A stretch of DNA of 64,000 nt, taken from NCBI RefSeq assembly GCF_026810505.1, contig NZ_CP101750.1, positions 2,447,448-2,511,447 on the forward strand, in the 5' to 3' direction. Below are positions 1-11,729 of the stretch, one piece after another (position 1 is the first letter of the stretch; the number at the start of each line of letters is the position of its first letter). The stretch is from Streptomyces sp. Je 1-369 (GTDB taxonomy: Bacteria; Actinomycetota; Actinomycetes; Streptomycetales; Streptomycetaceae). Position numbers and translations under genes: made by a program. The notes under the pieces were generated by a model that searched no databases, was not told the origin of the DNA, and saw only the letters and a list, made by a program, of their open reading frames with translations.

Positions 1-1
1 G

Positions 2-906
2 CTCGCCGTCGCGCTGGACTCCGACGACCGTGCCCACCTGCGCGAACTGCACGCCCTGCAGCAGCGTTCGGGCCTGGAGTCCGAGTGGCTGAACGGCCGC
101 GAGTGCCGTCGCCTCGAACCGATGCTGGCGCCGGGTGTGCGCGGCGGCCTTCGGGTCGACGGCGATCACCAGATCGACCCGCGGCGGCTCGCGGGCGCGC
201 TCGTGGTGGCCTGCGAGCGGGCCGGTGTGGTCTTCCACCGCGCCTGGGCCGAGCGTCTGTCGGTCGTACGCGACCGTGCGCACGGCGTCGTCCTCGCGGA
301 CGGCACCGAGCTGGGCGCGGGTCTGACGGTCCTCGCGGCGGGCAGCCTCAGCGGGCGCCTCGCGGGCGTCCCCGACGACGTCCTGCCGCCCGTGCGCCCC
401 GTCAAGGGCCAGGTCCTGCGTCTTACGGTGCCCGGGCCCTACGCCCCGTTCCTGAGCCGCACCGTGCGGGCCGTGGTGCGCGGCAGCCACGTCTACCTCG
501 TGCCGCGCGAGAACGGCGAGCTCGTCGTCGGCGCGACCAGCGAGGAGCTCGGCTGGGACACCACGGTCACCGCGGGCGGCGTGTACGAACTGCTGCGGGA
601 CGCGCACGAGCTCGTGCCCGGCATCACCGAGCTGCCGCTGACCGAGACCCGCGCGGGTCTGCGCCCCGGCTCCCCCGACAACGCGCCGATGCTCGGCCCG
701 ACACGGCTCGACGGGCTCCACCTGGCCACCGGGCACTTCCGCAACGGCGTCCTCCTGACGCCCGTCACGGGCGACGTCATGGCGCACGCCCTGACCACGG
801 GCGCGCTCCCGGAAGAGGCGCTCCCGTTCACCCCGCGCCGCTTCGACGGCGCGTCCCCCGAGATCTCCGCCCCGGCCCGCACGCAGCACGACACGGAGCA
901 GCCCGC

Positions 907-910
<4 letters not shown>
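2..910 (+). CDS. thiO: Glycine oxidase ThiO, 3' part only
   Basis: FAD-dependent amine oxidase that makes iminoglycine for the thiazole half of thiamine. The gene enters from the left edge, so the N-terminal FAD-binding Rossmann motif is missing. What remains has the substrate/FAD half typical of DAO-type enzymes: a segment ending in VPRENGELVVGATSEE and the C-terminal ETRAGLRPGSPDNAPMLGP and HLATGHFRNGVLLTP motifs that close over the isoalloxazine. Its TGA overlaps the thiS ATG (ATGA at 907-910), and thiG follows, so it belongs to a thiO-thiS-thiG operon. No TPP riboswitch is visible because the upstream part is outside the window. Confidence 0.93.
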
Positions 911-1919
<1,009 letters not shown>

Positions 1920-2022
1920 GCAGTCCCCCCAGGGGCTCCGCCTGTTACAGCTCGGCTGCAGTCCAGCCGTGAGGGCGCCCGCCCGGGACGAGGTGTCGGC
2001 GGCGGCTCGTAGACTCCCCTGC

Positions 2023-3981
2023 GTGGACACGACCCTTCAGGACCCGCTCGTCGGGCAGCTGCTCGACAGCCGTTACCGCATCGACGGGCGCATCGCGGTC
2101 GGCGGGATGGCCACGGTCTACCGGGCCGTGGACACCCGCCTCGACCGCGAGCTCGCGCTCAAGGTGATGCACCCGACGCTGGCGGCGGACGCCTCCTTCG
2201 TCGACCGCTTCATCCGCGAGGCCAAGTCGGTGGCCCGCCTCTCCCATCCGAACGTGGTCGGCGTTTTCGACCAGGGCACGGACGGGTCGTACGTCTATCT
2301 GGCGATGGAGTACATCGCGGGCTGCACCCTGCGCGACGTGCTGCGCGAGCGCGGGGCCCTGCAGCCGCGGGCGGCGCTCGACATCCTGGAGCCGGTCCTC
2401 GCCGCGCTCGGCGCCGCGCACCGCGCGGGCTTCGTGCACCGCGACATGAAGCCGGAGAACGTCCTCATAGGGGACGACGGCCGTGTGAAGGTCGCCGACT
2501 TCGGGCTGGTCCGCGCGGTGGACACCGTCACGAACACGACGGGCACGGTCCTCGGCACCGTCTCCTACCTCGCCCCCGAGCAGATCGAGCACGGCACGGC
2601 GGACACCCGCGTGGACGTGTACGCGTGCGGGGTCGTGCTCTACGAAATGCTGACCGGCGCCAAGCCGCACTCCGGGGACTCCCCCGCCCAGGTCCTCTAC
2701 CAGCACCTCAACGAGGACGTGCCGCCCCCGTCGGCGGCCGTCCCCGGGCTCGCGTTCGCGCTCGACGAGCTGGTCGCCTCGGCCACGGCGCGCCATCCCG
2801 ACGTCCGTCCGTACGACGCGGTGGCGCTGCTCGCCCAGGCCAGGGAGGCGCGTGCCGCCCTGACCGAGGAGCAGCTCGACGCGGTGCCCCCGCAGGCGCA
2901 CCCGGCGGACCACGACGGCTCCGAGGACCGTACGAGCGTGATCCCGCGCGCGGCACGCTCCGTCCAGCTCCCGCTGCCCGCCGAGGGTGAGCGGAGCGGC
3001 GAGGACGCGTTGAACCGCACCAGCGTCCTGGCGACCCCGCCGCCGGGACCACCCGCTCCGCCCGCCCCCGCCCGGAGCTCCCGCAGGCGGTTCGACCCAC
3101 GCCGCCGCACGCTCGTGGTCATAGCCGGCGTCCTGCTCGTCCTCGGCATCGGCACCGGCGTCTGGTACATCAACTCGGGCCAGTTCACGGAGGTCCCGCC
3201 GCTCCTCGCGAAGACCGAGGCGCAGGCGAAGCAGCGGCTCGACGACGCCGGGCTCGACGTGAAGGACATCAAGCGCACCTACAGCGACACGGACAAGCGC
3301 GGCACGGTCATGAAGACCGACCCCGCGTCCGGCGACCGCATCCGGCAGAACGACGGGGTGACGCTGACCATCTCCCTGGGCCCGGAGACCGTGAAGGTCC
3401 CTGACCTCGAGAACATCCCGCTGGCCAAGGCGGAGAAGGAGCTCAAGAACTCCGGACTCGCACCGGGCATGGTCACCAAGAAGTTCGACGAGTCCATCGA
3501 CAAGGGCTCCGTGATCAGCACGGACCCGCGGTCCGGCTTCACCCGCAAGGCGGGCTCGGCCGTCGCCCTGGTCGTCAGCAAGGGCCGCCCGGTCGAGGTC
3601 CCCGACGTGACCGGCGAGTCCGAGGACGACGCGAGGGCCGATCTGGAGGACGCCGGGCTCAAGGTCGGGATCGCCCCGTCGCGGGTCAACTCCGACGAGG
3701 ACAAGGGCGACGTCGCCAAGCAGTCGCCCGAAGCGGACGAGACGATCGCCGAGGGCGACACGGTCGAGCTGACGATCTCCAAGGGTCCGCCGATGGTCGA
3801 GGTCCCCGACGTCACCGGGATGAGCGTCGACGAGGCCAAGGAGGAGCTGGAGGGTGCGGGCTTCGAGGTGGACGAGGACCGCGGGCTGCTGGGGATCTTC
3901 GGGGACACGGTGAAGAAGCAGTCGGTGGACGGCGGCGACACGGCGCCCAAGAACTCGACGATCACCATCACGATCCGCTGA
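2023..3981 (+). CDS. Transmembrane Ser/Thr protein kinase with four PASTA domains (PknB type)
   Basis: Receptor-like kinase thought to read peptidoglycan fragments or lipid II. A kinase domain fills about residues 15-275: glycine loop IAVGGMATVY, catalytic Lys47, HRD loop with Asp141 and DFG. A proline-rich linker follows, then one membrane segment near residues 362-383 and four outer PASTA repeats to the end. An open frame reaches back to GTG 1969, but I chose GTG 2023 because TAGACT (2010-2015) ends exactly 7 nt before it, the layout of a leaderless mRNA, and the family begins with TLQDPLVG close to the N terminus. The gene stands alone between the thiamine operon and nfo. Confidence 0.93.
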   Translation: MDTTLQDPLVGQLLDSRYRIDGRIAVGGMATVYRAVDTRLDRELALKVMHPTLAADASFVDRFIREAKSVARLSHPNVVGVFDQGTDGSYVYLAMEYIAGCTLRDVLRERGALQPRAALDILEPVLAALGAAHRAGFVHRDMKPENVLIGDDGRVKVADFGLVRAVDTVTNTTGTVLGTVSYLAPEQIEHGTADTRVDVYACGVVLYEMLTGAKPHSGDSPAQVLYQHLNEDVPPPSAAVPGLAFALDELVASATARHPDVRPYDAVALLAQAREARAALTEEQLDAVPPQAHPADHDGSEDRTSVIPRAARSVQLPLPAEGERSGEDALNRTSVLATPPPGPPAPPAPARSSRRRFDPRRRTLVVIAGVLLVLGIGTGVWYINSGQFTEVPPLLAKTEAQAKQRLDDAGLDVKDIKRTYSDTDKRGTVMKTDPASGDRIRQNDGVTLTISLGPETVKVPDLENIPLAKAEKELKNSGLAPGMVTKKFDESIDKGSVISTDPRSGFTRKAGSAVALVVSKGRPVEVPDVTGESEDDARADLEDAGLKVGIAPSRVNSDEDKGDVAKQSPEADETIAEGDTVELTISKGPPMVEVPDVTGMSVDEAKEELEGAGFEVDEDRGLLGIFGDTVKKQSVDGGDTAPKNSTITITIR

Positions 3982-4065
3982 ACCCGCGCGTCGAGTCCCG
4001 CACGCCGAGCCCCGCGCCCGGGCCCCCGGACGGGGCACCCCCGGGCGCGTGCCACCCTTGATGGC

Positions 4066-4950
4066 GTGAGCAGCAACATCTCCCCCAGCACCACGTCCCG
4101 CAACCCCGTGGGCGGTCACGTCCCGGTGGCCGGCGGACTCGCCTCCGTCGGCCTCTCGTACGCCAGGGACCTCGGCGCCGAGGCCGTCCAGGTCTTCGTC
4201 GCCAACCCGCGCGGCTGGGCCACCCCGCCCGGCAACCCGAAGCAGGACGAGGAGTTCCGCGCGGCCTGCGCCGCCGAGAGGATCCCCGCGTACGTCCACG
4301 CGCCGTACCTGATCAACTTCGGCTCGCACACCGAGGCGACCGTCGACAAGTCCGTGGACTCCCTGCGCCACTCGCTGCGCAGGGCGCGTGAGATCGGCGC
4401 GCTCGGCGTCGTCGTGCACACCGGGTCCGCGACCGGCGGCCGGGAGCGCGCCGTCGCCCTGGAACAGGTGCGCGAGCGCATGCTGCCGCTCCTCGACGAG
4501 CTGACGCATGACGACGACCCGTTCCTGCTCCTGGAGTCGACGGCGGGCCAGGGCGCCTCGCTCTGCTCCCGCACGTGGGACTTCGGCCCGTACTTCGAGG
4601 CGCTCGACTCGCACCCCAAGCTCGGCATCTGCCTGGACACCTGCCACATCTTCGCGGCGGGCCACGACCTGACGGGCCCGAGCGGCATGAAGCAGACCCT
4701 CGACCTCCTCGTCGACACCGTCGGCGAGGGCCGCCTGAAGCTCGTGCACGCCAACGACTCCAAGGACGTCGTCGGCGCCCACAAGGACCGTCACGAGAAC
4801 ATCGGAACCGGCCACATCGGCGAGGAGCCCTTCCGGGAACTGATGCTCCACCCCGCCACCGAGGGCGTCCCCCTGGTCATCGAGACACCCGGCGGCAAGG
4901 AGGGCCACGCGGCGGACGTGGCGCGCCTGAAGGAGCTGCGGAGCGTCTAG
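4066..4950 (+). CDS. nfo: Deoxyribonuclease IV (AP endonuclease family 2)
   Basis: Zinc-dependent endonuclease that cuts DNA 5' of abasic sites in base excision repair. The 294-residue protein carries the family's tri-zinc ligand motifs in order: YVHAPYLINF, VVHTGS, LLESTAGQG, CLDTCHIFAAGHD, HANDSK, HENIGTGHIG and IETPGGK. It starts at GTG 4066 with no clear ribosome site. It converges with the oxidoreductase gene, with only 19 bp between the stops. The N-terminal SNISPSTTSRNPVGGH is slightly extended against the E. coli enzyme. Confidence 0.92.
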   Translation: MSSNISPSTTSRNPVGGHVPVAGGLASVGLSYARDLGAEAVQVFVANPRGWATPPGNPKQDEEFRAACAAERIPAYVHAPYLINFGSHTEATVDKSVDSLRHSLRRAREIGALGVVVHTGSATGGRERAVALEQVRERMLPLLDELTHDDDPFLLLESTAGQGASLCSRTWDFGPYFEALDSHPKLGICLDTCHIFAAGHDLTGPSGMKQTLDLLVDTVGEGRLKLVHANDSKDVVGAHKDRHENIGTGHIGEEPFRELMLHPATEGVPLVIETPGGKEGHAADVARLKELRSV

Positions 4951-4969
4951 CCGCTCCAGCGGGAACTGC

Positions 4970-5602
4970 TCAGAGCTCGGGGCCGTCCCCGGGCTCTTCC
5001 TGGTACGAGTAGCGCTGTTCCAGCCAGGGGTCGCCCAGGTTGTGGTAGCCGCGCTCCTCCCAGAAGCCGCGGCGGTCCGCCGTCATGTACTCGACGCCGC
5101 GGACCCACTTGGGGCCCTTCCAGGCGTACAGGTGCGGCACCACGAGGCGGAGCGGGAAACCGTGTTCCGCGGTGAGCAGTTCGCCGCCTTTGTGCGTGGC
5201 GAGGATCGAGCGGTCGGAGGCGAAGTCCGCCATCCGCATGTTGGAGCTGAAGCCGTACTCGGCCCAGACCATGACGTGGGTGGCGTTGGCCGCGGGCGGC
5301 ACGATCTCCAGGAGCTTGCGGGCCGGGAGCCCGCCCCACTCCGCGCCCAGCATGCTGAACTTCGTCACGCAGTGCAGATCGGCGACAACGCTGTCGTAGG
5401 GCAGCGCGGAGAACTCCTCGTGCGACCAGCAGTGCTTCTCGCCGTCCGCCGTGGCCCCGAAGACCCTGAACTCCCAGCGCTCGGGCCGGAACTTCGGCAC
5501 CGGTCCGTAGTGCGTGACCGGCCAGCCCCGCTGCAGCCGCTGACCCGGCGGAAGCTCCGGCTCCGCTGCCTGTCGAGATGCGCGTTCCGCCGGCTGACCC
5601 AT
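4970..5602 (-). CDS. Sulfite-oxidase-like molybdopterin oxidoreductase
   Basis: Protein of 210 residues made only of the molybdopterin-binding SUOX fold. The Cys of DLHCVTKFS is the expected molybdenum ligand, and HGFPLRLVVPHLYAWKGPKWV is the conserved cofactor-binding end. No signal peptide or heme/dimerisation domain is seen, unlike true sulfite oxidase or TAT-exported YedY, so it is probably cytosolic and its substrate is unknown. ATG 5602 has AGGA 7 nt upstream. It is divergent from bfr. Confidence 0.85.
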   Translation of the reverse strand: MGQPAERASRQAAEPELPPGQRLQRGWPVTHYGPVPKFRPERWEFRVFGATADGEKHCWSHEEFSALPYDSVVADLHCVTKFSMLGAEWGGLPARKLLEIVPPAANATHVMVWAEYGFSSNMRMADFASDRSILATHKGGELLTAEHGFPLRLVVPHLYAWKGPKWVRGVEYMTADRRGFWEERGYHNLGDPWLEQRYSYQEEPGDGPEL

Positions 5603-5767
5603 GGCTCCATCCTGACAGACCCGGGGCGGTGGACGTGACCAGCCGGAGCCCGGGTGGCACCGATCGGGGCAACTCCTACTAAGCGTGCACTTACTGGACG
5701 CCCTCCGAACACCGGTGCAAGGATGCGCGCTACCTGCCCAGTCACTCGTGCGGAAGGAGCCTCTGCG

Positions 5768-6247
5768 ATGCAGGGCGACCCCGAGGTCATTGAATTTCTC
5801 AACGAGCAGCTGACCGCCGAACTCACGGCGATCAATCAGTACTTTCTCCACGCCAAGATGCAGGAAAACTTCGGCTGGACGAAGCTCGCGAAGTACACCC
5901 GTGCCGAGTCGTTCGACGAGATGAAGCATGCGGAGGTGCTGACCGACCGGATCCTGTTCCTCGACGGTCTGCCCAACTACCAGCGGCTCTTCCACGTACG
6001 CGTGGGCCAGACGGTCACCGAGATGTTCCAGGCCGACCGGCAGGTCGAGGTGGAGGCGATCGACCGCCTGAGGCGCGGGATCGAGGTGATGCGCGCCAAG
6101 GGCGACATCACGTCCGCAAATATCTTCGAGTCGATCCTCGCGGACGAGGAGCACCACATCGACTATCTCGACACACAGCTCGAGCTCGTCGAGAAGCTGG
6201 GTGAGGCGCTGTACATCGCGCAGCTCATCGAGCAGCCGGAGGGCTGA
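5768..6247 (+). CDS. bfr: Bacterioferritin
   Basis: Heme-containing 24-mer iron-storage ferritin, 159 residues, the standard length. Ferroxidase ligands Glu18, Glu51, His54, Glu94, Glu127 and His130 are all present, and Met52 in DEMKHAE is the heme axial ligand. A strong GGAAGGAG site precedes ATG 5768; an open frame reaches further upstream but has no such site. Its ferredoxin partner bfd lies tail to tail 17 bp away on the other strand. No iron box is seen in the 165 bp upstream, unlike bfd. Confidence 0.96.
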   Translation: MQGDPEVIEFLNEQLTAELTAINQYFLHAKMQENFGWTKLAKYTRAESFDEMKHAEVLTDRILFLDGLPNYQRLFHVRVGQTVTEMFQADRQVEVEAIDRLRRGIEVMRAKGDITSANIFESILADEEHHIDYLDTQLELVEKLGEALYIAQLIEQPEG

Positions 6248-6264
6248 ACCGAGCAGCCGACGGG

Positions 6265-6504
6265 CTAGGCCGCCTCGGGAAGTTCCGCCTCGGGAGCCAG
6301 CGCCACAGCCGGTTCCCCCTGGTCCACGAGGTCACGGCGGGGGCAAGCGCCCCGGCCGAGCAGCGCCTGGATGCGGCGTACGCACGAACCACAGTCCGTG
6401 CCCGCCTTGCAGGCCGACGCTATCTGGCGGGGGGTGCAGGCACCGTCCGCCGCGTGCTTCTTCACCTGCGCCTCGGTGACCCCGAAGCAGTTGCAGACGT
6501 ACAC
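6265..6504 (-). CDS. bfd: Bacterioferritin-associated [2Fe-2S] ferredoxin
   Basis: Small protein that docks on bacterioferritin and passes electrons to its heme so that stored iron can be released. Cluster ligands are Cys4, Cys6, Cys38 and Cys41 (MYVCNCFG and DCGSC). At 79 residues it is longer than the E. coli protein (64) by an Ala/Glu/Pro-rich tail. GTG 6504 is preceded by GGGAGGTGA. An iron box 50-70 bp upstream predicts derepression when iron is scarce, which fits iron release. Confidence 0.92.
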   Translation of the reverse strand: MYVCNCFGVTEAQVKKHAADGACTPRQIASACKAGTDCGSCVRRIQALLGRGACPRRDLVDQGEPAVALAPEAELPEAA

Positions 6505-6552
6505 GCGGTTTCACCTCCCGGGCAGGACTCATCGGTAGCGCCGTCCCGATTG

Positions 6553-6571
6553 ATCGGTGAGGCTAACCTAA
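6553..6571 (-). promoter_or_regulatory. Iron box (DmdR/IdeR operator) upstream of bfd
   Basis: Read on the minus strand this is TTAGGTTAGCCTCACCGAT, 15 of 19 matches to the actinobacterial iron-box consensus TTAGGTTAGGCTAACCTAA. It lies between the aroH terminator and the bfd start, where an iron-loaded DtxR-family repressor would block bfd transcription. Confidence 0.75.
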
Positions 6572-6615
6572 CCTTACCCGCGACGTCCTGCACACAAAAG
6601 CCCCGGATACGCCGG

Positions 6616-6646
6616 TGGGGCGCGGATCACATGGATCCGCGCCCCA
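6616..6646 (-). terminator. Terminator after aroH
   Basis: Perfect 13-bp inverted repeat (6616-6628 with 6634-6646) around a 5-nt loop, starting 22 bp beyond the aroH stop. There is no U tract, which is usual in this GC range. It separates aroH from the bfd promoter. Confidence 0.75.
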
Positions 6647-6668
6647 CGCGCGCGTACGGACGGGAGAA

Positions 6669-8986
<2,318 letters not shown>

Positions 8987-8996
8987 GACGTACCTC

Positions 8997-9034
8997 CATA
9001 CGCTGGCGTACGGTCGACCGTACGGTAGCGTATG
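8997..9034. promoter_or_regulatory. 38-bp palindrome, likely TetR operator
   Basis: A perfect 18-bp core palindrome, CGTACGGTCGACCGTACG (9007-9024), is extended by matching 8-bp arms CATACGCT (8997-9004) and AGCGTATG (9027-9034); only the 2-bp spacers between arms and core do not match. It spans the ribosome site of the leftward SRPBCC gene and the start of the rightward TetR gene, so one bound repressor could silence both. Confidence 0.8.
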
Positions 9035-9625
9035 GACATGGCGCAACGGCAGCAGAAGAAGTCCCCGGTGAAGCCCCGGCTGACCGCCGACGACTGGGCG
9101 GACGCCGCCCTGACGGCGATCGGCGAGGGCGGTCTCGCGGCCGTCGCCGTGGAGCCGCTCGCCGTCCGCCTCCGCACCACCAAGGGCAGCTTCTACTGGC
9201 ACTTCGCGAACCGCGACGCGCTCGTCGAGGCCGCCCTCGACCGCTGGGCCGAACTCCACACGGAGGGGATGATCAGCCACGTGGAGGCCGAGCCCGACCC
9301 CCGCGAGCGGATCCGGCTGCTCTTCGCCGAGGCGATCACCGCCGCCGCCTCCGGCCCTCTCGAGGTGTCCCTGCTGGCGACCGCCGGGCATCCGCAGGTC
9401 GCCGCGGCCCTGCGGAAGGTCACCGAGCGCCGGGTGGCGTACGTGGCCGGGCTCTTCGCCGACCTCGGCTTCCCCCCGGCGGAGGCGCGTCGGCGCGGTC
9501 TCCTCGCGTACAGCGTCTATCTGGGCCACACCCAGCTCGGCCACGCGGTGCCCTCGGTCGTGCCGTCCGACGCGGAGCTCGGCGCGTACCTCGACGAGAG
9601 TCTCGATCTCCTGATGATGCGCTAG
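9032..9625 (+). CDS. TetR-family transcriptional regulator
   Basis: Protein of 197 residues with the N-terminal TetR helix-turn-helix (VAVEPLAVRLRTTKGSFYWHFANRDALVEAALDRW region, read in two parts) and an all-helical ligand domain. ATG 9032 and ATG 9038 are both in frame. TAGCGT (9026-9031) lies 6 nt before 9038, so the shorter start on a leaderless mRNA is possible. The start lies inside a long palindrome, predicting autorepression together with control of the divergent SRPBCC gene. Its last codons overlap the apparent trp promoter. Confidence 0.88.
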   Translation: MDMAQRQQKKSPVKPRLTADDWADAALTAIGEGGLAAVAVEPLAVRLRTTKGSFYWHFANRDALVEAALDRWAELHTEGMISHVEAEPDPRERIRLLFAEAITAAASGPLEVSLLATAGHPQVAAALRKVTERRVAYVAGLFADLGFPPAEARRRGLLAYSVYLGHTQLGHAVPSVVPSDAELGAYLDESLDLLMMR

Positions 9626-9635
9626 GGTGCGGGAC

Positions 9636-9695
9636 ATGCACGCGCAGACGACGACTCGTAACTGGTGGTGGCCCGCTCATCCGGCGACCCACTGA
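9636..9695 (+). CDS. trpL: Trp leader peptide
   Basis: Nineteen-codon frame MHAQTTTRNWWWPAHPATH with three consecutive Trp codons at 9660-9668, directly upstream of a terminator and the anthranilate synthase gene. This is the classical attenuation design also reported for Streptomyces trpE leaders. TAGGGT (9623-9628) ends 7 nt before the ATG, so the peptide is probably translated from a leaderless mRNA whose -10 box overlaps the tetR stop codon. Confidence 0.9.
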   Translation: MHAQTTTRNWWWPAHPATH

Positions 9696-9718
9696 CTCTG
9701 CGCGCACACAGACTCGCG

Positions 9719-9751
9719 AAGGCCGCCCGAGGGGCGGCCTTCAGTGTTTTC
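9719..9751 (+). terminator. trp attenuator terminator
   Basis: Ten-bp perfect stem (9719-9728 with 9732-9741), 3-nt loop GAG, followed by TCAGTGTTTT. It starts 23 bp after the leader-peptide stop. Stalling at the Trp triplet under Trp starvation should favour an alternative upstream pairing and read-through into trpEG. Confidence 0.85.
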
Positions 9752-9803
9752 CGGCCTTCGCCGGGAGCGGGCCGTTCCTCTCCGAGTGAGAAGGAACAGC
9801 CCC

Positions 9804-11729
9804 ATGCAGCCAACACAGCAGCCAACACAGCAGCCGACACAGCAGCTGACCGACCTCCTGTCCGACGATCGCCCCTTCGCCCTGCTGCGCCGCCGCACCC
9901 CGGGCCTCGACCACGACACGGTCGAGGTCCTGACCGGCCCGACGGGCACGTACGAGCGGCTCGCGGACATCCCCGAAGGGCTCGCCCTCGTGCCGTTCCG
10001 GCAGATCAGGGAGCGCGGCTTCGATGTCCGTGACGACGGCACGCCGCTGACCGTCCTGACGCCCGAGGAGCGGTACGAGGTGCCGCTCGCCGACGCCCTC
10101 GCGGCGCTGCCCGCGCACGACGTGCGGGTCGAGGGCGGGGCCTTCGACGTGGACGACACTGCGTACGCGGACATCGTGGAGCGGGTCCTGCGCGAGGAGA
10201 TCGGGCGGGGCGAGGGCGCCAACTTCGTCATCCGTCGGACGTACGAGGGTGAGATCCCGGGGTTCGGACGTGCGGACGCCCTCGCGCTCTTCCGGCGGCT
10301 GCTCGTCGGCGAGCGGGGCGCGTACTGGACGTACGTCGTGCACACCGGGGACCGGACGCTCGTCGGGGCGAGCCCCGAGGTGCATGTGCGGATGTCCGGC
10401 GGGACCGTCGTCATGAACCCGATCAGCGGCACCTACCGCTACCCCGCCGAGGGCCCCACCGCCGACGGCCTGCTGGCCTTCCTCTCCGACGGCAAGGAGA
10501 TCGAGGAGCTCTCGATGGTCGTCGACGAGGAACTCAAGATGATGTGCACGGTCGGCGACATGGGCGGAGTGGTGATCGGGCCTCGCCTGAAGGAGATGGC
10601 CCATCTCGCGCACACCGAGTACGAGCTGCGGGGCAAGTCGTCGCTGGACGTGCGGGAGGTCCTGAAGGAGACGATGTTCGCGGCGACCGTCACCGGGTCG
10701 CCCGTGCAGAACGCCTGCCGTGTCATCGAGCGCCACGAAGCGGGCGGCCGCGGGTACTACGCGGGCGCCCTCGCCCTCATCGGCAGGGACGCGGGCGGCG
10801 CGCAGACGCTGGACTCCCCCATCCTCATCCGCACCGCCGACATCTCCCCGGCAGGGCGGCTGCGGGTGCCGGTGGGCGCCACGCTGGTGCGCGGCTCCGA
10901 CCCGATGAGCGAGGTCGCCGAGACGCACGCGAAGGCCGCGGGTGTGCTCGCCGCGCTCGGCGTACGCCCGGGGCGCCCCCGCGAGGAGGACGCGCGGCCC
11001 GCGCTCGCCGACGATCCCCGGGTGCGGGCGGCGCTCGACGGGCGGCGCGCGGCGCTCGCGCCGTTCTGGCTGCGGATGCAGGAGCGCGCGGACGAGCTGG
11101 CCGGGCACGCGCTCGTCGTGGACGGCGAGGACACGTTCACGGCGATGCTCGCGCACGTCCTGCGCTCGTGCGGCCTGGAGGTGTCGGTGCGGCGGTACGA
11201 CGAGGAGGGGCTGCGTGAGGCCGTGCTCGCGCACGAGGGGCCCGTGGTCCTCGGCCCGGGTCCTGGTGACCCGTCCGACCTGGCCGACCCGAAGATGCGG
11301 TTCCTGCGCTCGCTGGCGGCGAACGTGATCCGTACCCACGGGCACGGCGTGTTCGGCGTCTGCCTCGGGCACGAGCTGATCGCGGCCGAGCTGGGTCTGG
11401 AGATCGTGCGGAAGGAGGTGCCGTACCAGGGCGCGCAGACGGGCATCGACCTGTTCGGGCGTACCGAGACCGTCGGGTTCTACAACAGCTTCGTGGCGCG
11501 CTGCGACGACGACGCGGCGGTGGAGCTCGCCGCGCACGGCGTCGAGGTCAGCAGGGATACGGCGAGCGGTGAGGTGCACGCGGTGCGCGGGGAGTCCTTC
11601 GCGGGCGTGCAGTTCCACCCGGAGTCGGTGCTTACGCTGCGTGGCGCCGGGATCGTGCGGGAACTGCTCGGTCAGCTCTTGTCCGGTGCCGGGACGAGGA
11701 CGTTGTCGGAGCGGCGGCCCGCCAGGTAG
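9804..11729 (+). CDS. trpE: Fused anthranilate synthase, components I and II (TrpEG)
   Basis: Converts chorismate and glutamine to anthranilate, first step of Trp synthesis. The 641-residue protein joins a TrpE domain (GASPEVHVRMSGGTVVMN, NPISGTY, HEAGGRGYYAGALALIG) to a C-terminal glutamine amidotransferase with nucleophile Cys520 in GVCLGHE and His605/Glu607 in FHPES. The fused form occurs in Streptomyces and rhizobia. ATG 9804 is preceded by GAAGGAAC; an upstream ATG at 9744 lies in the attenuator and is rejected. The N terminus repeats QPT four times. The last 58 bp overlap the convergent dehydrogenase gene. Confidence 0.93.
   Translation: MQPTQQPTQQPTQQLTDLLSDDRPFALLRRRTPGLDHDTVEVLTGPTGTYERLADIPEGLALVPFRQIRERGFDVRDDGTPLTVLTPEERYEVPLADALAALPAHDVRVEGGAFDVDDTAYADIVERVLREEIGRGEGANFVIRRTYEGEIPGFGRADALALFRRLLVGERGAYWTYVVHTGDRTLVGASPEVHVRMSGGTVVMNPISGTYRYPAEGPTADGLLAFLSDGKEIEELSMVVDEELKMMCTVGDMGGVVIGPRLKEMAHLAHTEYELRGKSSLDVREVLKETMFAATVTGSPVQNACRVIERHEAGGRGYYAGALALIGRDAGGAQTLDSPILIRTADISPAGRLRVPVGATLVRGSDPMSEVAETHAKAAGVLAALGVRPGRPREEDARPALADDPRVRAALDGRRAALAPFWLRMQERADELAGHALVVDGEDTFTAMLAHVLRSCGLEVSVRRYDEEGLREAVLAHEGPVVLGPGPGDPSDLADPKMRFLRSLAANVIRTHGHGVFGVCLGHELIAAELGLEIVRKEVPYQGAQTGIDLFGRTETVGFYNSFVARCDDDAAVELAAHGVEVSRDTASGEVHAVRGESFAGVQFHPESVLTLRGAGIVRELLGQLLSGAGTRTLSERRPAR

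Noticed and set aside
1945..4908. A 987-codon open frame on the minus strand
   Set aside because: It is rich in Arg, Val, Asp and Gly without any motif, and lies exactly opposite the kinase and endonuclease genes; typical antisense shadow in high-GC DNA.
9744..9803. Upstream ATG as the trpEG start
   Set aside because: It lies in the attenuator region right after the hairpin, has no ribosome site, and adds 20 residues not expected in the family.
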